A DNA stretch of 64,000 nucleotides from Hexactinellida sp. DTS-2022. Taxonomy: Eukaryota > Porifera > Hexactinellida. Position numbers and translations under genes: made by a program. The stretch spans positions 3,286,001 to 3,350,000 of the forward strand of contig JAPNXP010000005.1 of NCBI GenBank assembly GCA_028753945.1, read 5' to 3'. Positions 1 through 10,172 of this stretch are shown here, in pieces. Below the pieces are notes generated by a model. The model saw only the letters and a program-made list of their open reading frames with translations, was not told the DNA's origin and made no database searches. Each line of letters begins with the position of its first letter. Positions within the stretch are counted from its first letter, which is position 1.

Positions 1-387
1 AATTTGGCATTGCATTCATTTAGTGTTGTAAGGCGTGGACTGCCTTTAACCAATAAACATATAATTAGCTTCAATTAATCGAATTCCATGCAAGTTGCTG
101 CCATAATAACGGAGTCCGCTTTCTTTTGGGACATTTTTATCTGGAATTTAAACATGGCTAACGTGGTGATTAATGTTCTAATATGTATAATATGTCTAAA
201 CTAGTTGGGATACAGTATGAATATACTAATATATATGAGAATTGAGTTAAATTATATAATATAGTCAATTAATCTGTTGATGATGCAATAAAAATAAATA
301 AAAAATGCAGATCAGAATTTCTAACCCATGATCAACTTATTTTTGAAAATATATGCTAACCACTGAGATATTTGTGCTTAATAATGT
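1..387. other. AT-rich sequence without recognisable features
   Basis: No coding region, repeat or RNA gene could be supported in this stretch. Confidence 0.5.
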
Positions 388-395
388 TAGTTTAT

Positions 396-805
396 CAGAG
401 ATGCAGCGGTCCGGAAATTTCATGGACCGGACCGGACCGTCATGATTTTTTCTGGACAGTCCAGACCGTATGATCAAAATATTGGATCGGTCTGGACCGG
501 TCCAGACCGTTGAACCGGTCCAGACCGATGTAATGGTCCAGACCGTTATATCCCTTATTTGGACCGTTACAGACCGCAAAGTAGAGTGGATAAGTATATC
601 CACTTGTGTTTATAAGATACTTATTACTTATGTGCTTGTAAACAATGGGAAATAACGGACTTGAGCCCGATCGCTTGTCCAAACTAGGATGAGTCCAGAC
701 CGTTATATCGTTAATTTGGACCGTTCTAGACCGCACTTGAAAACAAGCGGACCGGACCGACCTGAGACCGTTCGGTCCGGTCCGGTCCAGACCGATGCAT
801 CTCTG
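396..805. mobile_element. hAT-type MITE with 8-bp target duplication
   Basis: A 410-bp non-coding element. Its ends are inverted copies (CAGAGATGCAGCGGTCC on the left; the right end read inward gives CAGAGATGCATCGGTCT), matching the CAG-A/G-G-x-TG ends typical of hAT elements. It is flanked by 8-bp duplications, tagtttat at 388-395 and gagtttat at 806-813 (7 of 8 identical). The interior is packed with GGACCG / CGGTCC / CCAGACCG motifs in both orientations, probably subterminal transposase-binding repeats. Open frames on both strands through it come only from these repeats. Confidence 0.85.
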
Positions 806-1022
806 GAGTTTATACACGTATATATAAAGTATTTAAGTGCACGATATATTACATATAATACCAAGGAAAGTCAATTTCAATATTTAAAAAAGCTAAATCG
901 TCAATAATGACGTCAGCAAATTGACATTCTGAAGACTTTGCAGAATATTATTTTTTTTAATTTCATTTCTCACATAATTTTATGATATATCAGCCTCATT
1001 TCAATTTTGTCACCAAAAAACA

Positions 1023-1905
1023 TTAAATTTCATCCGAAGCATCCTTAAATATTATGGTTTTACAATTAGTAGTAGGGACTAGGGAAAGCAGACGAGAGTA
1101 TAGATCTAAAAAATTATTCCATAATTTATCTAAAGAATGAGCAAGTGTGAAGGCTGGTAGCGAGTCCTTGAAAAGTTGTTCAGCTAGGAACATGTCTATT
1201 TTGTGGTATAGGTATACTTTTCCTAGTCTTTTTGGAACTGCGGTGTTGCTGTAGTTGAAGAAGATAACATCGTGGTCGCATCCACTGAGAGGAGGTCTAT
1301 ATACTAGTTTGCTGACCTGATACTGATTAATTGTAAATACTAAATCCAGTATGGCTTTATAGGAAGCAGTATTAAAAATAGGTTGTAAATTCTTACGTGT
1401 AGGTTCGGTATTATGTTGATAGAGGAATAGGTCATCAATAGCATTTAAGAATTCAGTTGCAACCGATTGATTTTGGCAACCAGAAGCTAGGTGAGAGGAC
1501 CAATCAATCCCGGGTAGATTTAAGTCACCCAATAGAATAACATTTTTACCTTCAAAGGTTTTGATGTAATCGCACAATAATTTTGTATCTTGAGTCGAAG
1601 AGTTTGGAGGTCGATACACTAAACAAATGTAGTTAGACTTGATGAATTCCACCTTGATGACTAATATGTTAATACGGTTAAATGATTTAGATTCTATCGG
1701 ATAGTGCTTTATTGTCATTTTGTCATCTATGTAAAGCGCTACACCTCTATAGTCTTCTCTTGAGCAGAAAAAGCCATGGTACCATGTAATTGTAGTTCAT
1801 ATCCCGGCTTAAACCAAGCTTCAGTAATGGCGGGAAAATGAATTCTTTCTGCATTTATTAACTGCTCAAATTCTAAGTACTTATTGCTGAGTGAACGAAA
1901 GTTTG
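1023..1905 (-). pseudogene. LINE ORF2 fragment: apurinic endonuclease domain
   Basis: Endonuclease domain of a non-LTR retrotransposon, the enzyme that nicks target DNA for target-primed reverse transcription. A 231-codon frame at 1023-1718 carries VYRPPNSS, the GDLNLPGIDW motif (Asp and Asn of the active site), LDLVFT and a degenerate SDHD-like site (GCDHD). The N-terminal part lies in other frames at 1740-1905, with readable NFRSLSNKY and ITEAWFKPG motifs, so the gene is frameshifted. No reverse transcriptase follows at its 3' side (below 1023), so the copy is 3'-truncated or broken. The motif style fits the CR1/Jockey/L2 group; I cannot be more exact. Confidence 0.85.
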
Positions 1906-1999
1906 TGTACACGTGTACATGAAATTAATTCCATTTGGATTAGTGGGAAATTGTGAATCGCTTACAAAGTCTGGTAGTAAAGATAAAGTCGAGTCAAGA

Positions 2000-2960
2000 G
2001 AATGGGGTGGAGTGTCATGTGATAATATCCCAACCCCTGGGGTAGTTCAATCTACATTAGGTGATATTTCGAATACATTGGATTTTTTAATTTTCCATCG
2101 TTTGTCTGGGTGCTTAGTTATTGGTTGCTTTAGATTTTCCCAGGCCTCCTTTTGTAAGATCCTCTCAATCTTCGTCAGGTCCGGTTTGAGGTAAATAGTT
2201 TTAAATCGTTAATTTGTCTTAAGCTTGTGCGCAGATGCCACTATTCTTTGTTTATCATATTTCGATTCGAGCTTAAAACAGATGGGTCGAGGATAGTTGT
2301 CACTCTAAACTTTAAATAAACGATCTGCTTTCATGACGTTAGGTTTGGAGTTTAATTCTAAGCTATTTTCTTGAATTCGTCTGTTGCTTCCGGTAACATC
2401 ATTTCCTCTGGTAGTCCATAGACAATAATATTTTTCTCCCTTTTGAATTTATCCTTTTCCTCTGCATTCGTTGAGCGTCGATTTTCTTCTTCTTCGTGTA
2501 ATAATACTCTCATTTGTTCACATTATACTGGTAGAACATTGCATGCAGCTTGAGAGTAAGTTTCTTGTTATTTGCATTTTGGACAATCAGCCTAGATTGT
2601 ACTTCAACTATCTCTGTTAGTTGTTTTAAGTTTTGTGATAATTCGTTTAAAGTAGGTTAAAGAAGATTTAAACCCCCAGTGTTGACATTGAGACTGGATC
2701 TACTTGTATGTTCTCTATCCCGAGCACTGAGGATAATTAACTTGAGTTCATAACTGGTCAGTGGCTTCAGATCCTCTTCTGTAATCTTATTTATAAAAGT
2801 TAATCCATTCTGAAAGTTTATTTGCTGATGTAGTCCTTGAGATAGGAACTTTGACCGTCAAAGCTGCCGAATTCCGTTTAATGCTAGTCATAACTGTTTT
2901 TGAAAGTTGTGTAAAGTTTTAAGTAAAGCTATTTCTATTTCATACAAAGACAACTGATGT
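2000..2960 (-). pseudogene. LINE ORF1-like remnant
   Basis: Upstream of the endonuclease on the same strand. Read in mixed frames it shows the ORF1p signature REKNIIVYGLPEE (about 2400-2450), followed by an R-L-F-K then RPICFKLES-like segment and a LKPDLTKIER-like segment (about 2160-2330). This order is typical of nucleic-acid-binding ORF1 proteins of CR1/Jockey-type LINEs. Frameshifts and stops make it non-functional. With the endonuclease it forms a 5' LINE piece in the correct order. The 5' limit is uncertain because the inverted repeat arm at 2930-3240 begins there. Confidence 0.6.
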
Positions 2961-3240
2961 TTTAATACACAATACCTCCCAGACAATACCTAATACAGAA
3001 TAAACATATGATATTAACTTTTCTACGTAAGATGGTGAGAGAGTTTTAGATTCTCTTACTGGTCTTCTTTGAAGATAAATATCGCGAATTTCTTTGGAAT
3101 AGATTAGACCTCTACGCGGGGCGGGTTAATAAATGCGGGTTCCGGAACCGGCAAACCGCGGGTTTTTTCGCGGTCAAAGGATCTGAATATTTTCGGGACG
3201 AGACGGGTGCGGGTCACGGACTTTTCATTCGTGTTGGTGT
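2930..3240. repeat. Left arm of a 310-bp inverted repeat pair (partner 5972-6285)
   Basis: This arm matches the reverse complement of 5972-6285 almost throughout. The inner about 150 bp (3094-3240) is GC-rich, with ACCCGC / GCGGGT motifs and a CTCTACGCGGGGCGGG end; a third diverged copy of only this part is at 49028-49176, so it is probably a small MITE. The outer 165 bp is shared only by the two arms. The arms could be terminal repeats of a larger element or a local inverted duplication. Confidence 0.7.
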
Positions 3241-3283
3241 GGGGCTGCACGGGTTAGTTGCAAGAGAATAACTTTCAGAGGAA

Positions 3284-3556
3284 TTAAGTCACTGAATCAA
3301 GTATATTAAAACACACAAGTATATTAAAACACTCTACAAAATCTACTGTTTTTGGGGTAGATCCGATTGTTTCTATTGACATTTGTGATCCAAAATCAGA
3401 GTCGGGGTTAAGTGAATGAAATGCAATATTTTCCCAAACCTCCAGGTTGTTCTTCTTGCTGTAACAACCTCTGGAATTTATAAGATTCCTTAATTTCCAT
3501 CGAATTTTTTCGAACTGGTCATCTCCTAAATTAACTGACGAACGGCATATGAACAT
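3284..3556 (-). other. Unassigned 90-codon open frame
   Basis: A short open frame with a charged start (LGDDQFEKIRWKLRNL) and no motif I recognise. It lies between the two inverted arms at 2930 and 5972, so it could be cargo of that element, but it may also be chance. No start context, splice site or neighbour supports it as a gene. Confidence 0.15.
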
Positions 3557-4075
3557 CGGTAGTTATGCGATGAATGATATCAAAAGCTTCTTTCTGTGAA
3601 ATAGTTTACTCATCGTAGACTAATTAATTATTGAAATAATTCTGGAAAAAAAAATGCCATTTAACAAATTACACAGATAGTTTCAGTGAAACGTAGATTG
3701 GGTTCGTTGGGGGCGGACAATACTTTAACTTCATATAGCATAAACCTAGATTTTATATATCTTCATGTATGGAGGTCCCCATTCCTACCCATTCAAACAT
3801 CAGGTACTGACCAAATGGAATATACGTGTATATTGAAAAATCAAAATCTTATCGATCTTTTTGGAATGAATTAAATGTTTTGTTTCATTCAAAAGAGTAG
3901 AGATTCATACAACAAGCAAAAGCATGAATTGTTTATTAACTAAAAGCTATTTTCCCAAGTATTTTGAGTCTTGAATTAGATTTAATGCTTAGTCATCTAA
4001 TATACAGATTTTGCGAATATTCATTCGTTTAGATAAGGTTCGTTCGTTTCATTTCAAATATTCGTTTCAGCACTA
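3557..4075. other. AT-rich sequence without recognisable features
   Basis: No coding, repeat or RNA signal that I can support. Confidence 0.4.
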
Positions 4076-4165
4076 ATATCAATTAATTCAATTAAAAATT
4101 AGAATACTTATTAATTCAATTAAAAATTAGAATACTTATTAATTCAATTAAAAATTAGAATACTT
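4076..4165. repeat. 31-bp tandem repeat, three copies
   Basis: The unit begins ttaattcaattaaaaatta and is repeated three times nearly perfectly. It is AT-rich and non-coding. Confidence 0.85.
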
Positions 4166-4327
4166 ATACATATATAGAAATAAGTCCTACATTTGCCCAT
4201 ATAATGTGTCCAACAATAAATCTTTTCCAGGGTGTAACATATCTCCAACCAAAAGTTTTGCTCGCCAGTATATCTAGAATCTGATCTATTAGTCCGATTT
4301 TCGGAAGCTTAACGGTTTGGACAGAGC

Positions 4328-4566
4328 TCAAAATTCCAATTTTGAACATTTATAACTTGTTTAACTATGTTAAAAGTATGCTAGAAAAACAAGATAATTC
4401 GCAACCAAAATTACCATAACGTCATCAGATGATGACATATCACAATTCTGGAGGGTGCTATGTATACCTGGATACCATATTCCTATATAGCTATAATACA
4501 CTTTTCAGCTCTATCATTGCTAATTATTGGAATAAAGATCAATTCTCCATTTTTCAATGCACTTTA
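4328..4566 (-). repeat. Partial copy of the P-like foldback MITE
   Basis: About 240 bp identical or nearly so to 9520-9745 of the complete foldback element (8735-9815). It starts near the foldback centre and loses homology at about 4566, before reaching the terminal repeat. It is therefore truncated on both sides. The small open frame across it is repeat-derived and recurs in every copy. Confidence 0.85.
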
Positions 4567-4980
4567 AGTAATCCATGGTACACAAATTTTCGCCTAGCAA
4601 GTCAGGCCTTGTATACCGAAGGTCACGACCGTAACGTAGTAATATATATTTAGCTGTACAATTTATTAATCATATTTTCAACAATATCATTCCTAGTTAA
4701 GAGGATATTGCGAATTTAGTGTTATGATGAAGTAATAGAACAAAAATATGGAATTGACCATATTTGGGTGAGACCACGCCTTTTTGCCAAAATTAGGGCG
4801 GGGAGTGAGTTTTTGAACCTTGAAATTGTCATTTTTTAATTCAGCGCCCAAAGATTGTGTTAGATACCAAATTTAGTGACTAAAAATATAGAATTGACCA
4901 TATTTTCAGTCATACAATGTTCAGCCTACGCATTTTTGACTGTGGTTTGGCTTTGTCGCGTCCGGGTATCTAGTAGTCCG
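4567..4980. other. Non-coding stretch
   Basis: No gene seen. A short phrase, gaattgaccatatttg-like, occurs twice about 140 bp apart (about 4752 and 4889). Confidence 0.3.
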
Positions 4981-5863
4981 TGGTTTAGTTAAGCAGACTT
5001 TTGCCTGCATAACGCCAAATATATTTAAAATAGTATATAGATCTCTGATTCGTCCAAAACTCGAATACGCTAGTCAGATCTGGTCACCCTTCAACATTAA
5101 AGAAACTAGAAAAAATCCAACGGAGAGCCACTAAATGTGTCCAGGGCATGAAACATCTTCCCTACCGTGTCAGGGATTGATACAGAAATTTTTCCTCGGG
5201 GGGGGAAACTTTCAAGAAACAGACTGTTCCCTTGGATAAAGGAGCAGCATATACATGTATAGGCCAAAATTAATGTATTTAGTTGGCATAATCATTCTAT
5301 GCTTAAATCCTGTGTATATTAGCAATTACTTATCCTTTATTTAATAACTATGAGGCAAAGTTAAGCAATTCCTGGGATGGGGGCATCTTTTTTTCCTGGG
5401 GGGGGAACTTTTGTTGTGGGGGGGGGGGAACTTTTGTTGTGGGGGGGGGGGAAATCCCAGGCACCCCCCTCTGTATCTCACCCTTCGTGTTAGGCTGGAA
5501 TTATTGGGTTAACTTGTCTAGAGATAAGAAGGAAACGTGGTGACTTATTCTTATGTGGAAAATTGGAAATACATAAATGGCACATCCGGCATTAAGTTTA
5601 GTCAACCGAATCTATTCAATCCTTTAAGCGGTTATCTCGGTGGTAATTCTTTAACTTTATTAACACCTTCAAACGGGCCGCCTAACACAAGAATAAGGAG
5701 TAACTTTTTCACTGAAAGAATTGTGAGTATCTTGAACAAATTACCAATTGAAATTGTTACAGCTCCGTCTATATCCACATTCAAGGGTAGACTGGACAGT
5801 CATTGGGAAGACCCCAAAAAAACTTCCCCCGTGCTCCTGTTACAAACCTTAAAATTAGATTAA
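4981..5863 (+). pseudogene. LINE reverse transcriptase C-terminal fragment, split by a MITE
   Basis: The 3' end of a non-LTR retrotransposon ORF2. The first part (4981-5170) reads with YRSLIRPKLEYASQIWSPF, a hallmark of the end of CR1/Jockey-group reverse transcriptases. After the insertion at 5171-5482, the frame resumes with RLELLGL and later IRSNFFTERIVSILNKLP and STFKGRLDSHW, the conserved C-terminal tail. Small frameshifts and a missing LE.IQRRATK segment show decay. The 3' tail at 5864-5973 ends in a TTA microsatellite, as many of these LINEs do. It is on the opposite strand to the LINE at 1023-2960, so it is a separate copy. Confidence 0.85.
5171..5482. mobile_element. G-rich hAT-like MITE inserted in the LINE
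   Basis: Its left end, CAGGGATTGATACAG, is echoed by the right end read inward (AGGGTGAGATACAG). The interior carries runs of 8-12 G next to GAAATCCCAGG and GGGAACTTTTG. The flanks taccgtgt (5163-5170) and cttcgtgt (5483-5490) look like a decayed 8-bp duplication. Removing the insert and one copy restores the LINE frame (...LPYRV-RLELLGL). The 3' end of the hAT at 30618-33030 has the same GAAATCCCAGG next to a poly-G run, so the two are probably related. Confidence 0.7.
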
Positions 5864-5938
5864 GATTAGATTAGATGTGCATAAGCCCACTTACTGGCCA
5901 GTACTTTTATTTCCTGAACTTTATTCTTGTCAACCTGC

Positions 5939-5973
5939 ACTAATTATTATTATTATTATTATTATTATTAACC
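5939..5973 (+). repeat. (TTA)n microsatellite at LINE 3' end
   Basis: About eleven TTA/ATT units, immediately after the LINE 3' untranslated tail and before the inverted repeat arm. Confidence 0.9.
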
Positions 5974-6285
5974 CGAAAGAAAAGTCCGTGACCCGCACCC
6001 GTCACGTCCCGAAAATATTCAGATCCTTTGACCAGAAAAAACCCGCGGGTTGCCGATTCTGCAACCCGCATTTATTAACCCGCCCCGCGTAGAGGTCTAA
6101 TCTATTCCAAAGAAATTCGCGATATACATCTTCAAAGAAGATCAGCAAGAGAATCTAAAATTCTCTCACCATCTTACGTAGAAAAGTTAATATTATATGT
6201 TTAATCTGTATTAGGTATTGTCTGTGAGGTATTGTGTATTAAAACATCAGTCGTCTTTGTATGAAATAGTAGTAAATAATAATTT
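5972..6285. repeat. Right arm of the inverted repeat pair (partner 2930-3240)
   Basis: Reverse-complement copy of 2930-3240, including the ACCCGC-rich segment and the outer stretch with aatacctcacagac-like and aaaacatca motifs. The region between the arms (about 2.7 kb) holds a LINE end, a foldback fragment and unassigned sequence. Confidence 0.7.
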
Positions 6286-6373
6286 AGAGTTTTGAATGCA
6301 GTATAATTGTTGAGCAGAAAATACGAGAACTAGGCTGTATATAATTTACTATGTCAAATACAATTTGGGAATG

Positions 6374-7014
6374 GCAGTCGAAGTCTGACTTCAAAGGGCT
6401 GTTATTTGAAAGTTTGTGTTGTAAAGGTTAACTCAAAGAACATTCCCTAATTACATATGTATATACATAAGTTTACACTTGGTTTCAACCAATTTGGGCC
6501 CATGTTGTGACCGCTGTGCCCCCGGACTTTTTATTTATAATTAACTATTCCATCTATTTTGAACATAATCGTGTGAATTTATAGAAATGCACCAATTTGG
6601 AAATGGTTTCATTTGTTCTTCCAACGATCCTGTAATGACATATAGATGTGATCGGAAATTTAGTACTAAGCTCTTTAGTTTCGCAGATTGTTATGACAAT
6701 ATATGGTCATTTTGAAAAAGGTGTGAGTTAGGTCACAAAATGTATTATGGACGGATAGGAAGTCGGGTATTGCGAGCATTTAGGTCCAAGGGTGTCTGAG
6801 AATCAAAAAATAAAAGTAAAGGTACCACGCAATAAGATTAAAGGAAAATTTTAGTCAGAAAAGTTTGTTTGGTACACGGATCACAGATTTGGTCCCATTA
6901 GTTTCTAACCAAGTGTAAACAAATGACTGCATATCAAATTTTGAGAATGTTCCTTCATATAAACTCTACAATGCAAACTTTCAAAGTTAAAGCCCTTTAA
7001 ACTCAGACTTGGCT
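6374..7014. mobile_element. 640-bp element with ~120-bp inverted ends
   Basis: The left end (ggcagtcgaagtctgacttc) and the reverse complement of the right end (gagccaagtctgagtttaaa) stay similar for over 100 bp through acattc and tgtttacacttgg motifs. There is no coding capacity. A related pair sits head to head at 38011-38285. No clear target duplication was found. Confidence 0.6.
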
Positions 7015-7025
7015 CATTTTGTACC

Positions 7026-7295
7026 TTGGAAGTCGTAGTCTGACTTCAAAGGGCTATAACTCTGAAATAGGGTGTCCTCTGAATTTCATTTTTTCGAATT
7101 TACTAATGAGACATGGTTTAAAAGTTGCCTCTACTGATCTAATTAGAGTTTTGATACCCCAAATTCTATATATACATATATTACGCTACAGGTTCCTATT
7201 TTTCTTTGAAGTTTATTGAAAAATGTTCAAAATCAAAAAATTGTGATTTGTTTGCGAATTATTCGGAATATAATTTGTTTAATTTCATGAGTTAT
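7026..7295. repeat. Left copy of a long inverted repeat (partner 10930-11345)
   Basis: From tctgacttcaaagggc through attttttgattttgaac-type sequence to gagttatgc, this matches the reverse complement of 10930-11345 once the MITE at 10956-11131 is removed from the partner. The arms are 3.6 kb apart and enclose a gene fragment, a foldback and MITEs. Confidence 0.65.
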
Positions 7296-7300
7296 GCCAG

Positions 7301-7973
7301 AGGCGTTGCTATAGGCGGTTCAGGCGGTTCATTGAACCAGGGCCCCCGATGTCTCGGGGCCCCAAAGGCATACCTGAAAACCTATTTGTGTAATATCCCT
7401 GTACAGGGCTCCAATTATCCCCTGTCCATTTGACAAAATCCCTGTACACCTCCCAAAGAATTTTCTCGGTTGCAACGCTCGCTAGTCCAGGGAATTATTA
7501 TACACTTACATATCAAAATTATCACTTTGGAAAGAGAATGCATTTAATTATATACTGTACAAGGAATCCCTGTAAGCTTGTATAAATATATAAACCAGTT
7601 GTGCCGTTATGTAGTCAATGCAGACTGCTTGGCAGAATATACTATCATCACTGTAGACATTATTTGACTCATAATTAGTATATTAAAAATCTCTGTACGT
7701 CTGTACAGAACAGCCAAAATGGGTAAAATCCCTGCTGAACAGGGAATCCCTGTACGGTTGGCAGGTATGCAAAGGTTCCAAAAACTCCATATGCAGATAT
7801 ACTTCAATCATATTTCGTCAAAATTTAGGGAAATACCATTTCCGAACCCAAATTTATCCAGATGTACGCAGCAAACCTCCATAAATTTTACTACTCCAAT
7901 GAACTATTGGGCCCGGAGGCGCCGGCACATACTTTTGAATTGGGCTCCCGAAACCTTAGCTACGCCACTGATT
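7301..7973. mobile_element. hAT-like element, ends CAGAGGCGTTGC / GCTACGCCACTG
   Basis: The left end CAGAGGCGTTGCTATAGG and the right end (read inward CAGTGGCGTAGCTAAGG) are the common hAT CAGTGGCGTAGC type, and the subterminal GGGCCC-rich blocks match. The flanks agttatgc and attgtctg do not match, so no target duplication survives. The interior holds repeated ATCCCTGTAC motifs (7397-7415, 7432-7448, 7564-7574, 7725-7755), possibly another short element nested inside. Confidence 0.6.
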
Positions 7974-8039
7974 GTCTGTAGTCAAAAGGTTGAGATCTTT
8001 CAATGCAGCATTAACAAGTGCTGCGACTTAGCGTTTGGA

Positions 8040-8074
8040 AGACGTTTTAAACCTAATTCAGGTTTAAAACGTCT
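8040..8074. repeat. 35-bp perfect hairpin
   Basis: 15-bp arms (agacgttttaaacct and its reverse complement) around a 5-bp loop. It lies just 3' of the gene fragment at 8083-8690 (minus strand), so it could be a remnant of a transposon end or a transcript-end structure. Confidence 0.8.
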
Positions 8075-8082
8075 GCCATTGT

Positions 8083-8690
8083 TTAATAGTATTCATTCTT
8101 GGTCATTTCTAAATCTGTATTCGCAAATTCTTTATCATCTTCAATTTTTTGTTTTTTCAGAGTTAAATTCTGACGATCATCAAATAATTGAGCTCTTTCA
8201 TTGCGTTTTTGTAGAAGTGCAGACACATGATGGTCAATTTTATCTACATAAAATTCCCATTCATAGAGAGGTATTTTTATTGGGCATCTGCAATCTTCAC
8301 GATCAATATTTACATCATAACATTTACATGATGTCACATCGAAGAGCGAATCGAATGTCGCAATCTCGGTGTTAAAAGAATCGTTTTCTCGTATATTTGT
8401 TGGTAGTATACTTACTTTTTGATATCTTTCAACTAGTCGCTGAATTTTCTTAGTGACGCTGCAAACTAACATTGTAGGGAGTCATGCAAATTCCCATATG
8501 GAAATTATCTCATCAGCAACTCGTTTAGCAATTAGGCAAGAAGTGGAATTTCCAGGCATAATGCGTCTTTGGTAATGGTAGCAATTGAGTACATTACGAT
8601 TTGTCGCCAATTGTCGAAGTTGGAGAGGTGCTGGAAAACCGAGAATTGACTCAAAATGGCTCCGCGTTTTAGGTATAGACCCCATAGCTA
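8083..8690 (-). pseudogene. Fragment of an arthropod repeat-associated protein (CKC / C-x-C motifs)
   Basis: Two overlapping frames, 8482-8787 and 8083-8472, join through one frameshift near 8475. In order they show SCLIAKRVADEIISIWEFA, a TKKIQRLVERYQK helix, FDSLFDVTSCKCYD, a second cysteine pair (CRCP) and KIPLYEWEFYVDK, then a basic coiled-coil-like end. I have seen this layout (an EI..IW helix, then LFDI..CKC...C.C...KVP..E..F) in proteins repeated many times in arthropod genomes and linked to transposons, but no function is known to me. The frame's 129-residue C-terminal part is intact. The upstream end is cut by the foldback at 8735. Confidence 0.55.
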
Positions 8691-8734
8691 AATTGAACTG
8701 TATTGACAGAATTGTATTAAGACATAAGGCCAGG

Positions 8735-9815
8735 CATGGCCTACTTAATATACGGCAATATATGTCGCCGAGAAGGCCATAAAACAAAGAGGCCAGTTTC
8801 TAATTTTCAAAATGGAGAATTGATCTTTATTCGAATAATTAGCAATGATAGAGCTGAAAAGTGTATTATAACTATATAGGAATATGGTATCCAGGTATAC
8901 ATCGCACACTCCAGAATTGTGATATGTCATCATCTGATGACGTTATGGTTATTTTGGTTGCGAATTATCTTGTTTTTCTAGCATACTTTTAACATAGTTA
9001 AACGCGTTATAAATGTTCAAAATTGGAACATGGTTATACCCAGAAGTAGTAGAATAAAATATAACAAAATTATAAATGGAATGTTGACACATTCCTCGGT
9101 TGCCATGGAAAATGTATATTTCCTAAAATGTGCCATAACTAAAAAACTATGAATGTTATGTAAACTAGACTGGTACTGATCTGTCCGGAATAGGTAACTT
9201 CCTATTCATCGATAATACATTTTATATGCCTAACTTCAATAATCTTTGAGATAATGAGATAATTAACACTTAATTCATTATTAGGTAATGACTCACTATC
9301 TCAAAAATTATTGAAGTTAGGCATATAAAATGTATTATCGATGAATAGGAAGTTACCTATTCCGGACAGATCAGTACCAGTCTAGTTTACATAACATTCA
9401 TAGTTTTTGAGTTATGTCACATTTTAGGAAATATACATTTTCCATGGCAACCGAGGAATGTGTCAACATTCCATTTATAATTTCGATATATTTTATTCTA
9501 CTACTTCTGGGTATAACCATGTTCCAATTTTGAACATTTATAACGCGTTTAACTATGTTAAAAGTATGCTAGAAAAACAAGATAATTCGCAACCAAAATT
9601 ACCATAACGTCATCAGATGATGACATATCACAATTCTGGAGGGTGCTATGTATACCTGGATACCATATTCCTATATAGTTATAATACACTTTTCAGCTCT
9701 ATCATTGCTAATTATTCGAATAAAGATCAATTCTCCATTTTGAAAATTAGAAACTGGCCTCTTTGTTTTATGGCCTTCTCGGCGACATATATAGCCGTAT
9801 ATTAAGTAGGCCATG
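8735..9815. mobile_element. Complete foldback MITE of the P superfamily
   Basis: A 1081-bp near-perfect palindrome with arms of about 535 bp meeting at about 9275. Termini are CATGGCCTACTTAATATACG and its inverse. It is flanked by identical 7-bp duplications, ggccagg at 8728-8734 and 9816-9822, because it landed 7 bp inside a copy of the MITE at 9816-10172. The terminal sequence resembles the ends of the THAP-bearing P-like elements here (CATAGCCTACTCTATATATG; CATGAACTACTATACATAAG), and those also make 7-bp duplications. It has no coding capacity; the 62-codon frame found in each arm is a repeat artefact. It is probably mobilised in trans by a P-like transposase. Confidence 0.85.
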
Positions 9816-10172
9816 GGCCAGGTAAAATAAATTACTTGTTTATCATCCGGATTTTTTCAGAATAAACGGACGGCGGACGGGATTTTATTTTTATTTTTTA
9901 TTTCCATTAATATCCAAATAACATTGTCCAATGCCAAACAATAAATATAAATATTTAAATTAATTACAAAATCACAAGACAATGGCGAAATAATTAAAGT
10001 AATGCCCTAAATACAAGACTTATTAAAAATTGATACATTAGGAGTAATATACAGAAGTTTATAGCTAATATTTTTACGATTATGTTCATAAGATACAAAA
10101 AATATATCCTGACGGAGGATAAAAATTGGGACGAACGGGGATGATAAACAAGTTATTTATTTTATATGGCCT
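9816..10172. mobile_element. MITE with ~33-bp inverted ends
   Basis: Left end ggccaggtaaaataaattac, followed by ttgtttatcatccgg; right end is the inverse (gataaacaagttatttattt then tatggcc). The interior is AT-rich with no gene. The CGGACGGCGGACGGGAT block just inside the left end is shared with a solo left end at 10840-10911. The first 7 bp were duplicated by the neighbouring foldback insertion. Confidence 0.75.

Noticed and set aside
337-907. Open frames of 61-125 codons on both strands
   Set aside because: They lie within the repeat-rich hAT MITE at 396-805 and arise from GGACCG/CGGTCC repeats.
2930-6285. Bacterial-type or Polinton-type large element with 310-bp ends
   Set aside because: No polymerase, integrase, capsid or ATPase sequence lies between the arms; contents are LINE and MITE pieces.
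7301-7980. 8-bp target duplication of the hAT-like element
   Set aside because: Flanks agttatgc and attgtctg do not match.
7300-8375. 218-codon plus-strand frame at 7719-8375
   Set aside because: Crosses a hAT-like end and the antisense of the CKC-motif gene fragment; no domain.
9617-9805. 62-codon frame starting MMTYHNSGG, recurring at 4429, 8745, 9617 and 20006
   Set aside because: It is part of the foldback MITE arms, identical in each copy, with no motif; a repeat artefact.
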